DNA of 16,811 bases from Oscillospiraceae bacterium (GTDB lineage: Bacteria > Bacillota > Clostridia > Oscillospirales > Ruminococcaceae), in assembly GCA_019413245.1 (NCBI GenBank), contig DXNX01000044.1, positions 1 through 16,811 on the forward strand, given 5' to 3'. The position numbers and the translations under genes were made by a program. This document shows, one piece after another, positions 7,931 through 14,465 of this stretch. Every line of letters starts with the position of its first letter. The stretch's first letter is position 1. A model generated the notes under the pieces. The model made no database searches. It saw only the letters and a program-made list of their open reading frames with translations, and had not been told where the DNA came from.

Positions 7931-8863
7931 ATGAAGAAATTGTTGGCCACCCTGTTGTTGGGGGCGGCTCTGGCCGCGGCGGCACTGCCGGTCTCGGCCC
8001 GGGAAGCCGACAACACGGTGACTGTAACGGCAACCGGCAACACCGCTGCCGTCAGCCTGAACCTGCCCGAGAATACGGTTCAGGGCGTCAAGGCTTTTCA
8101 GCTCAGTTTTGAGGTAGACAGTGACGAATCTCTGGATGCGTCCTTTGCTTTTGACAAATCCCTGCCCGGTACGGTGCAGGAATACCGGTATGATGCCTCT
8201 ACCGGCCGCCTGAACATCTATGTGGCAGGTCGCGATGATGTGCTGCCCGGCGGCAGTACCTCGCTGGGGCAGGTCCGCCTGACCGGCGGCACCGGCACCG
8301 CTACCGTGAGTGTGGTAGCGGATTCCCTGCAGCTGGTCAATGGTGCGCAGGGCAAGACGGAGATTGAGACTACTTCCAACGGTGAAGTCAGCGTGAATCT
8401 GAACGACAAGGCAACGCCTGCACCGCAGAATACGCCCAAGCCTTCCGCGCCGTCGGAAACGGCAGCACCGTCTGTGGACAGCGGTTCGGAACCTCAGCAC
8501 ACGGACGATTCCCAGGATACGACCACTGCCGCGGCCAGTCCGTCGCCCTCCGCTCTGCCGGCGGTGACCCCGTCGGCCGGCCAGTCGTCCACCGTTCCGA
8601 GTGGGTCTGGCAGCAAAAAGCCTTCCGTCAGCGACAATGCGGTTTCGGACAGTGAGAAAGTCCTTTCCAACGAAACCACACCGGAACCGGAGGCCACGGC
8701 CCAGGCAACTGCCACGCCGAAACCCTCCGCAACGTCTGAAAACGCCGCAGATGCAGCCGGGGAGAAAACGTCTTCCGGTCTGTCCCTGGTGCCCATCCTG
8801 GTCATCGTCGGTCTGGCGGTGGTGGCTGCGGTTGTCGTGCTGGTGATTCGCCGCCGTCGGTAA
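7931..8863 (+). CDS. Membrane-anchored cohesin-like surface protein
   Basis: 310 residues, co-transcribed with the dockerin-bearing M60 peptidase (23-nt gap). AAGGAGAG at 7919-7926 sets the ATG. The signal peptide is 1-23 (cleavage after VSA). Residues 27-157 resemble a cohesin beta sandwich: a valine-rich first strand, then GVKAFQLSFEVD (52-63), a LNIYVAG strand (94-100), DDVLPGGSTSLGQVRL (102-117) and TATVSVVADSLQLVNG (123-138), echoing the 'fdLsYDp... LatltFk' pattern of cohesins. A low-complexity Pro/Ser/Thr/Ala linker (158-282) contains TPKPSAxSExA twice (168-178, 262-272). One membrane span (284-306) ends in RRRR, which should keep the C-terminus inside the cell and the cohesin-like head outside. 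No enzyme motif is present. Inferred role: surface receptor for dockerin proteins, first of all its neighbour. The cohesin call rests on pattern only; a generic carbohydrate-binding sandwich is the alternative. Confidence 0.72.
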   Translation: MKKLLATLLLGAALAAAALPVSAREADNTVTVTATGNTAAVSLNLPENTVQGVKAFQLSFEVDSDESLDASFAFDKSLPGTVQEYRYDASTGRLNIYVAGRDDVLPGGSTSLGQVRLTGGTGTATVSVVADSLQLVNGAQGKTEIETTSNGEVSVNLNDKATPAPQNTPKPSAPSETAAPSVDSGSEPQHTDDSQDTTTAAASPSPSALPAVTPSAGQSSTVPSGSGSKKPSVSDNAVSDSEKVLSNETTPEPEATAQATATPKPSATSENAADAAGEKTSSGLSLVPILVIVGLAVVAAVVVLVIRRRR

Positions 8864-8906
8864 TCGCGCCCTGAATGCCGGATGATCCGGCAAATCGTAA
8901 AACAGC

Positions 8907-8946
8907 AAAAGCCCCTTCGTCTGGCAAACAGGCGGAGGGGCTTTTT
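8907..8946 (+). terminator. Strong terminator ending the M60-cohesin operon
   Basis: A 17-bp stem (8907-8923 with 8929-8945) containing AAAAGCCCC/GGGGCTTTT and two G-U pairs, a 5-nt loop (GCAAA) and a T run at 8942-8946. It lies 43 nt after the stop of the cohesin-like gene and closes the two-gene unit. Confidence 0.93.
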
Positions 8947-9231
8947 GCATATGGTGCCGGAGCGGCACGGATGTGGTGAGAAAAGAATCCGTCAACTCCC
9001 GGTAAAAGGGACATCATTGCCGGGTAAATATCGCGTAAAGCAGCGTTATACGAAAGGGCGATGACCGGGAAAAAGAACGTAAGAAGGAGAATGAAAGAGG
9101 GCTGTGAATGTTTTCCGCGATTTTACCAGAACATGAACGACAAGCCTGCCCGGTTTGCGGTATCATATCGGTCGGGCACAAAAAAAGCCCGTGACTTGTG
9201 ACTGTTACCAGAGGGGGAAACGAAAACTTCT
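8947..9231. other. Intergenic region upstream of the Ugp-type operon
   Basis: 285 nt with no convincing gene. A possible 46-codon frame (9061-9201) has a poorly spaced ribosome site and no recognisable product. A weak promoter candidate is ACGACA (9137-9142), 18-bp spacer, TATCAT (9161-9166), placing transcription start near 9173. TGCCCG (9147-9152) and CGGGCA (9173-9178) form an inverted repeat around that -10 box, and a third GCCCG is at 9187-9191. A tandem GTGACT pair occurs at 9191-9203. These may be operator elements but none matches a motif I know. Confidence 0.4.
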
Positions 9232-10359
9232 ATGGCAGAAATCGTGCTGAAAGACGTATGCAAGGTCTTTGAAAAAGATCAGTACGCGGTGAGCGACTTC
9301 TCGCTGCGCATTCGGGATGGCGAGTTCGTCGTCTTTGTAGGTCCGTCGGGCTGCGGCAAATCCACCACCCTGCGGATGATCGCCGGGCTGGAGGACATCT
9401 CCAAGGGCGAACTGTGGATCGGGGATGATCTGTGCAACTACATGGAGCCCAAGGACCGGGATCTGTCCATGGTTTTCCAGAACTACGCCCTGTATCCGCA
9501 GATGTCGGTGTATGACAACATGGCTTTCAGCCTGTCGGTGCGCAAGGTTCCCAAGAAGGAGATCCGCCAGCGGGTGAATGAAGCCGCCGAGATGCTGGGA
9601 ATTTCCCATCTGCTCAACCGCCGCCCTGTGGAACTCTCCGGCGGGCAGAAACAGCGTGTGGCCATCGGCAGCGCCATTATGCGCAAGCCCAAAGCCTTTC
9701 TGATGGATGAACCGCTGTCCAACCTGGACGCCAAGCTGCGCAGCCATATGCGGGTGGAACTGGCGACCCTGCACCATAAACTGGGCGTCACTACTATTTA
9801 TGTCACCCACGACCAGACCGAGGCCATGACCCTGGCCGACCGTATTGTGGTTATGAAAGCCGGGTACATCCAGCAGGTGGCCACGCCCATCGACCTGTAC
9901 AACCATCCCACCAACATGTTTGTGGCGGGCTTCATTGGTTCTCCGTCCATGAACTTCCTGCGCGGCAAGGTCAAGCGGGCAGGGAAGGGGGCCGCTTTCC
10001 TGACTGAGGGCGGCCAGGTCTTCCCCCTGACCAAAGACCAGGCCGACGTGCTGTGGCCCCAGCATGACAACCGGGCGCTGGTGCTGGGCATCCGGCCGGA
10101 GGACATTTACGCCTCTGCGGCCCATGCGGGTCCGGTCTGCGGCGAGATGCAGGGCATGGTGACCGCCTGCGAGGCCCTGGGCAATGAAGCTATCGTCCAT
10201 CTGGAAAATGAGGACGGCGAGATCGCCGCCCGGGTGGCTCCGGACCATGGCGCCACGGCAGGCGAGCCTGCGACCCTGTATGTGAATATGGCCAACGCCC
10301 ATTTCTTTGACGGCGAGACCGAGCAGAACCTTTTCTATCAGTGGAGGAACGATGCATGA
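9232..10359 (+). CDS. ugpC: ABC transporter ATP-binding protein, UgpC/MalK type
   Basis: 375 residues; the ATPase of a CUT1-type importer that powers uptake from the cytoplasmic side. Walker A GPSGCGKST (37-45), Q-loop Gln83, signature LSGGQ (135-139), Walker B AFLMDE (155-160), D-loop SNLDAKL and H-loop His193 are all present. The C-terminal part, including GIRPEDI, is the regulatory OB/TOBE domain seen in MalK and UgpC. ATG 9232 is the only start giving the family N-terminus, but the purine-rich GAGGGGGAAA (9211-9220) puts its AGGGGG core 14 nt upstream, unusually far. The usual Arg after the signature helix (ALGRA) is Ser147 here (AIGSA). The stop overlaps the next gene by 4 nt (ATGA), implying translational coupling. 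The substrate is inferred from the UgpB-like protein and GDPD downstream; on its own the ATPase could equally serve a sugar importer. Confidence 0.9.
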   Translation: MAEIVLKDVCKVFEKDQYAVSDFSLRIRDGEFVVFVGPSGCGKSTTLRMIAGLEDISKGELWIGDDLCNYMEPKDRDLSMVFQNYALYPQMSVYDNMAFSLSVRKVPKKEIRQRVNEAAEMLGISHLLNRRPVELSGGQKQRVAIGSAIMRKPKAFLMDEPLSNLDAKLRSHMRVELATLHHKLGVTTIYVTHDQTEAMTLADRIVVMKAGYIQQVATPIDLYNHPTNMFVAGFIGSPSMNFLRGKVKRAGKGAAFLTEGGQVFPLTKDQADVLWPQHDNRALVLGIRPEDIYASAAHAGPVCGEMQGMVTACEALGNEAIVHLENEDGEIAARVAPDHGATAGEPATLYVNMANAHFFDGETEQNLFYQWRNDA

Positions 10360-11225
10360 AATCCTTTGTGGAAAAACTCAAGGGCTGCAGCCCCTATGTT
10401 TATCTGATTCCCTGCTTTGCCATTTTTGCGGTATTTCTGTTCTACCCCTTTGTAAAGACCATCTACCTCAGCATGTTCCTCACCGATAAGCTGGGCCGAG
10501 CCAAACTCTTTGTGGGCTTCCAGAACTACGCCGACCTGCTCACTTCCGAAAGTTTTTACAACAGCATCATCGTCACCCTGATCTTCGTGGTCATTGTGGT
10601 GTTCGGCAGTATGCTGCTGGGTCTGGTGGCGGCGGTACTGTGCAGCAAGACCTTCCCGGGCATCCGGACGTTCAGCACGGCTTACGCCCTGCCCATGGCC
10701 ATCGCTTCCAGCGGTGCGGCCATGATCTTCAAGGTCATCCTGAACCCCACCATCGGTCTGTTCAACAAGATCACCGGCCTGGACATCAACTGGATCAGCG
10801 ACCCCCGCTATGCCCTGATCTGCGTGGCTGTCCTCACCGCCTGGCTGAACAGCGGCATCAACTTTCTGTACTTTTCGGCGGGTCTTGGCAACATTGACGA
10901 GTCCATCTACGAGCGTGCTTCTGTGGACGGCGCCAGCGGCATCCAGAAGTTTTTCCGCCTGACCCTGCCGGGGCTCAGCCCCATCATGTTCTATACCCTG
11001 GTGGTCAACATCATCCAGGCCTTCCAGTCCTTCGGTCAGGTCAAGATCCTGACACAGGGCGGCCCCGGCGAGTCCACCAACCTGATCGTTTACTCCATCT
11101 ACCGCGACGCCTTCTTCAACTACAAGTTCGGCAGCGCGGCGGCGCAGTCCGTGATCCTGTTTCTCATTATCATGGCACTGACGCTGGTCATGTTCAAGGT
11201 CGAAAAGAAGGGAGTCAAATACTGA
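10356..11225 (+). CDS. ugpA: ABC transporter permease, UgpA/MalF type
   Basis: 289 residues, six predicted membrane spans, binding-protein-dependent permease. The EAA loop that docks the ATPase is visible as YERASVDGASGIQKFFRLTLP. The segment SSAAAQSV-like (GSAAAQSVILF) near the C-terminus and the closing K-x-x-x-VKY resemble UgpA. The start is ATG 10356, not the in-frame GTG 10341: GGAGG (10343-10347) is 8 nt upstream of the ATG, and the ATG overlaps the ugpC stop (ATGA). It would pair with the following permease to form the translocation pore. Family assignment is firm; the Ugp label rests on local similarity recalled from the E. coli protein plus operon context. Confidence 0.88.
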   Translation: MKSFVEKLKGCSPYVYLIPCFAIFAVFLFYPFVKTIYLSMFLTDKLGRAKLFVGFQNYADLLTSESFYNSIIVTLIFVVIVVFGSMLLGLVAAVLCSKTFPGIRTFSTAYALPMAIASSGAAMIFKVILNPTIGLFNKITGLDINWISDPRYALICVAVLTAWLNSGINFLYFSAGLGNIDESIYERASVDGASGIQKFFRLTLPGLSPIMFYTLVVNIIQAFQSFGQVKILTQGGPGESTNLIVYSIYRDAFFNYKFGSAAAQSVILFLIIMALTLVMFKVEKKGVKY

Positions 11226-12157
11226 TGGATACCACCGCAACCCTGAATCCCACCGCAGGCACCAGCCTGAAGCGTGCCAACTATACCGAAGAAGAGCTGA
11301 CTGCCCTGCACCGCCGCATGGGCATGGCTGCTCTGCGCCGCCGCCGTGTCCGCACCGGTGTGCTCATCGTGCTCAATACCCTCATGGCGCTGTTCATCCT
11401 TTTCCCGCTGTTGTACGCAGTCAGCGTTTCGCTGATGCCGGGAGATGAACTCTTCACCATGGATATGAACCTGCTGCCCAAGCACCCGGATTTCGGTAAC
11501 TATATCCGCGCCTGGACCCAGGTGCCGCTGCTGCGCTTCGTGCTCAACTCCTTCATTGTGGCCGGCTGCATCACCATCGGTCAGATTCTGACCTGCTCGC
11601 TGGCTGCCTTTGCCTTCTCCTTTCTGAAGTTCAAAGGCAAGAACGTGCTGTTCATGCTGGTCATGGCTACCATGATGGTTCCCGGTGAAGCCACCATCAT
11701 CTCCAATTACCTGACCGTCAGCTCCATGGGCATTCTGGATACTTACCTGGTCCTGATCCTGCCCTCCCTGACCTCTGCCATGGGCATCTTCCTGTTCCGG
11801 CAGTTCTATATGACCTTCCCCATGTCGCTGTATGAATCCGCCAAACTGGACGGCTGCAGCAACCTGCGGTTCATTGTCAGCATTCTGCTGCCCCTGACCA
11901 AGTCCGCCATCGGCGCTATGTCGGTGTACACCTTCATCAACGCTTGGAACATGTACATGTGGCCTCTGCTGGTCACCGGCTCCCAGGAGATGCGTACCGT
12001 CCAGATCGGCATCAGCATGCTGGACAACACCGACGCCCAGTCGGTCACCCTGATGATGGCCGGTGTGGTTTCGGTCATCATCCCCAGCATGGTCATCTTC
12101 ATCGCCGGTCAGAAGCAGCTCATCAAGGGCATGTTCTCCGGCGCCGTCAAGGGCTGA
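11225..12157 (+). CDS. ugpE: ABC transporter permease, UgpE/MalG type
   Basis: 310 residues, the second pore subunit. It has a cytoplasmic N-terminal extension of about 40 residues rich in Arg (RRMGMAALRRRRVRTG), longer than in E. coli UgpE, before the first span. The EAA loop reads YESAKLDGCSNLRFIVSILLPL. The ATG overlaps the previous stop by one base (TGATG), and AAGGGAG (11208-11214) lies 10 nt upstream. The protein ends with the GxFSGAVKG tail typical of MalG-like permeases. It is followed after 79 nt by the binding-protein gene, a gap containing a small hairpin. Confidence 0.88.
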   Translation: MDTTATLNPTAGTSLKRANYTEEELTALHRRMGMAALRRRRVRTGVLIVLNTLMALFILFPLLYAVSVSLMPGDELFTMDMNLLPKHPDFGNYIRAWTQVPLLRFVLNSFIVAGCITIGQILTCSLAAFAFSFLKFKGKNVLFMLVMATMMVPGEATIISNYLTVSSMGILDTYLVLILPSLTSAMGIFLFRQFYMTFPMSLYESAKLDGCSNLRFIVSILLPLTKSAIGAMSVYTFINAWNMYMWPLLVTGSQEMRTVQIGISMLDNTDAQSVTLMMAGVVSVIIPSMVIFIAGQKQLIKGMFSGAVKG

Positions 12158-12169
12158 GTCCGCTGTTCC

Positions 12170-12185
12170 GGCGGTTTATGCCGCC
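12170..12185 (+). repeat. Small intercistronic hairpin between the permease and binding-protein genes
   Basis: GGCGG (12170-12174) pairs with CCGCC (12181-12185) around a 6-nt loop, with no T run after it, so it is not a terminator. Such a structure could protect or process mRNA and help raise binding-protein yield over the permeases. That role is conjecture. Confidence 0.3.
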
Positions 12186-12236
12186 TGACATAGATTTTGG
12201 TTGACAAATGTGATATTGTAGGAGTGTGTAAAGTAG

Positions 12237-13652
12237 ATGAAAGCCAAAAAGATTCTGGCCGGCCTGATGGCCGCCGCCCTCGTTACCGTGCCCCTGGCGG
12301 GCTGCGGTGCTTCCCAGAACGATGCCGCCACCGCCGACACCGCTGCCGGTGCTGCTGCCAGCGAAGCGGAAGCCGCTTCCCAGCTGATCGGCGATGATTT
12401 CAATACCCTGGATACCAACGGCACCACCATCACCTTCTGGCATTCCATGGGCGGCGTCAACGGCGAAGCCATGACCGCCCTGGTGGACAAGTTCAACCAG
12501 GAAAACCAGTACGGTATCACGGTGGAAGCGGTCTATCAGGGCAGTTACGATGACGCCATCAACAAGCTCAAGAGTGCGCAGATCGGCAACATGGGCGCTG
12601 ACCTGGTCCAGATCTACGACATCGGTACCCGTTTCATGATCGACTCCGGCTGGGTCATTCCCATGCAGCAGCTGATTGATGCTGCCGGGTATGACGTTTC
12701 CCAGATCGAGCCCAACATTGCCGCTTACTACACCACCGACTCGGGGCTGTACTCCATGCCGTTCAACTCTTCCACCCCGTTGCTGTACTATAACAAGGAT
12801 ATGTTCGATGCCGCCGGTATCACCGAAGTCCCCACCAGCCTGGACCAGATCGCCGAAGTGGGCGACCAGCTGAAGGAAAAGGCCGGTACCCAGGAAGTGC
12901 TGGCCATGAGTGTGTACGGCTGGTGGTTTGAACAGTTCCTGAGCAAGCAGGGTCTGGAGATGGTGGACAACGGCAACGGGCGTACCGCTCCCGCCACCAA
13001 GGTCGTATTTGACGAAAACGGCGGCGCCCTGAACATCCTCAACGCCTGGAAGAAACTCTACGATGAAGGCTATGCTCCTAACGTAGGCCGCAACGGCAGC
13101 GATACCGCCACCACCGACTTCACCTCCGGCAAGGCTGCCATGATGCTGGGCTCCACTGCTTCCCTGAAGCAGGTCCTGCAGGATACCGGCGATTCCTTTG
13201 AAGTGGGCACCGCCTACTTCCCGGCCGTCAGCTCTTCCGACCAGGGCGGCGTGTCCATCGGCGGCGGCTCTCTGTGGGCTCTGAACAACAACGACCCCGT
13301 CAAGCTGGCTGCCACCTGGCGCTTCATCGAATTCCTGATCTCTCCGGAATCCCAGGCTTACTGGAATGCCCAGACCGGTTACTTCCCGGTGACCACCGCT
13401 GCAGCAGACCAGGATGTGTACAAGCAGAACATGGAGCAGTATCCCCAGTTCCAGACCGCCATTGATCAGCTGCATGATTCTGCCCCCCAGTACGCAGGCG
13501 CCCTGCTGAGTGTCTTCCCCGAATCCCGCCAGATCGTGGAGACCGAAATCGAAGAAATGCTCAACGGCAATCAGTCCCCGGAAGATGCCGTCCAGTCCAT
13601 CACCGACCAGGTCAATGAATCCATCGAAACCTACAACCTCATCAACGGATAA
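12237..13652 (+). CDS. ugpB: Extracellular solute-binding lipoprotein, UgpB-like
   Basis: 471 residues. Lipoprotein signal MKAKKILAGL... with lipobox LAGC (Cys23), so lipid-anchored outside the cell; an Ala/Glu-rich tether runs to about 55. The mature part follows E. coli UgpB closely as I recall it: FWHSMGG (67-73), YQGSYDDA (100-107), QIYDIGT (125-131), PFNSSTPLLYYNKD (175-188), NVGRNGS (282-288), IGGGSLW (341-347), TGYFPVT (380-386) and FPESRQIV (427-434). UgpB ligand positions would map to Tyr104, Asp128 (Glu in E. coli), Ser178/179, Gly343, Tyr382 and Arg431. Such proteins bind glycerol 3-phosphate or glycerophosphodiesters and deliver them to the UgpAE pore. AGGAG (12220-12224) is 12 nt before ATG. 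Placement after the permeases, not first as in E. coli, is noteworthy. A generic sugar-binding role is less likely given the GDPD gene next door. Confidence 0.87.
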   Translation: MKAKKILAGLMAAALVTVPLAGCGASQNDAATADTAAGAAASEAEAASQLIGDDFNTLDTNGTTITFWHSMGGVNGEAMTALVDKFNQENQYGITVEAVYQGSYDDAINKLKSAQIGNMGADLVQIYDIGTRFMIDSGWVIPMQQLIDAAGYDVSQIEPNIAAYYTTDSGLYSMPFNSSTPLLYYNKDMFDAAGITEVPTSLDQIAEVGDQLKEKAGTQEVLAMSVYGWWFEQFLSKQGLEMVDNGNGRTAPATKVVFDENGGALNILNAWKKLYDEGYAPNVGRNGSDTATTDFTSGKAAMMLGSTASLKQVLQDTGDSFEVGTAYFPAVSSSDQGGVSIGGGSLWALNNNDPVKLAATWRFIEFLISPESQAYWNAQTGYFPVTTAAADQDVYKQNMEQYPQFQTAIDQLHDSAPQYAGALLSVFPESRQIVETEIEEMLNGNQSPEDAVQSITDQVNESIETYNLING

Positions 13653-13671
13653 ACAATAAAAAAGGCACTTA

Positions 13672-13702
13672 CCGGGAAAGGCACGGGCTTTTCCCGGCTT
13701 TT
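13672..13702 (+). terminator. Hairpin after ugpB, weak terminator or attenuator
   Basis: CCGGGAAA (13672-13679) pairs with TTTCCCGG (13690-13697); an outer GCAC/GTGC (13665-13668, 13703-13706) may extend it. Only CTTTTG follows, so termination is probably partial, letting some transcripts continue into the GDPD gene 20 nt later. Confidence 0.6.
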
Positions 13703-13725
13703 GTGCAGGAAAGGAAACTTGGTAT

Positions 13726-14460
13726 ATGAAAAATGTGAAGGTTTACGCCCACCGCGGTGCCAGCGCCTACGCGCCGGAAAACACGCTGCCTGCGTTCAAG
13801 CTGGCGGAAGAACAGGGAGCAGACGGCATCGAACTGGATGTGCATCTGACCAAGGACGGCGAGCTGGTGGTCATCCATGACGAAAAGCTGGACCGCACCA
13901 CCAACGGCACCGGCCTGGTGAAGGATTACACCCTGGCCGAACTGAAGACCTTCTGCGCCGACAACGGCATGCCCGGCTATGCCGACGCCCGCATCCCCAC
14001 TCTGCGGGAGGTGCTGGAACAGGTCAAGCCGGGCAAGATGTTGGTGAACATTGAGCTCAAGACCGGTATCCTGTGGTATGAAGGCATCGAAAAAAAGACC
14101 CTGGACCTGGTGGCCGAACTGGGCATGCAGGACCGGATCATTTATTCCTCCTTCAACCATTACAGCATTGCCGAAGTGCGCCGCCTGGCGCCCGAAGCCC
14201 AGACGGCCTATCTGTTCGGGGATATTCCCTGCGACATTGAAAAGTATGCCGCCCAGCGGGGTGTGGAAGGCCTGCATCCGGGGCTGTACTGCGTCAAGAT
14301 GGGCAGCCTGCTCAAGACTTACCTGGACAGCGGCCTGGCCGTGCGTGTCTGGACCGTCAACGGGGAGGAAGACCTGCGCTGGCTCATGGAAGAAGGCGCC
14401 GACGTCATCACAAACGACCCCAAACTGGCCCTGAACGTGCGCAGCCGTCTGGCGGAGTGA
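13726..14460 (+). CDS. ugpQ: Glycerophosphodiester phosphodiesterase, cytoplasmic UgpQ type
   Basis: 244 residues, full length for the small cytoplasmic GDPD family, with no signal peptide. It hydrolyses glycerophosphodiesters (for example glycerophosphocholine or -ethanolamine) to glycerol 3-phosphate and the alcohol. Motifs: AHRGA (His9, Arg10), APENT (Glu18, Asn19), IELDVH (Glu36, Asp38 metal ligands), VIHDE (His51), NIELK (Glu110, Lys112) and a C-terminal VWTVNGEEDLRWLMEEGADVITNDP. His9 and His51 are the general acid/base pair of the family. AGGAAAGG (13707-13714) lies 11 nt before ATG. The position directly after a UgpB-like gene matches the ugp...Q arrangement of enteric bacteria, and is the main reason to read the transporter as importing glycerophosphodiesters. 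A HAD phosphatase follows after 5 nt. Confidence 0.92.
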   Translation: MKNVKVYAHRGASAYAPENTLPAFKLAEEQGADGIELDVHLTKDGELVVIHDEKLDRTTNGTGLVKDYTLAELKTFCADNGMPGYADARIPTLREVLEQVKPGKMLVNIELKTGILWYEGIEKKTLDLVAELGMQDRIIYSSFNHYSIAEVRRLAPEAQTAYLFGDIPCDIEKYAAQRGVEGLHPGLYCVKMGSLLKTYLDSGLAVRVWTVNGEEDLRWLMEEGADVITNDPKLALNVRSRLAE

Positions 14461-14465
14461 CCGGT

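Noticed and set aside
3243..8033. A 1596-codon open frame on the minus strand opposite the M60 gene
   Set aside because: It is the antisense shadow of a GC-rich gene: its product is Gly/His/Val-rich low complexity without domains, whereas the plus strand encodes a signal peptide and many recognisable domains.
8877..8891. Short inverted repeat GCCGGAT/ATCCGGC after the cohesin-like gene
   Set aside because: Loop too small and no T run; the real terminator is the 17-bp stem just downstream.
9061..9201. A small frame of 46 codons upstream of ugpC
   Set aside because: Ribosome-site spacing is only 1-2 nt for either ATG (9061 or 9091), the product is unrecognisable, and a promoter candidate lies inside it.
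12201..12230. Perfect TTGACA at 12201-12206 as a separate promoter for ugpB
   Set aside because: No credible -10 box lies 16-18 bp downstream, and the transcript would start at or after the ribosome binding site (12220-12224).
14457..14465. GTG 14457 as the start of the HAD phosphatase gene
   Set aside because: It overlaps the GGAG site itself, leaving no spacing; ATG 14466 has an 8-nt spacing and gives the standard HAD N-terminus.
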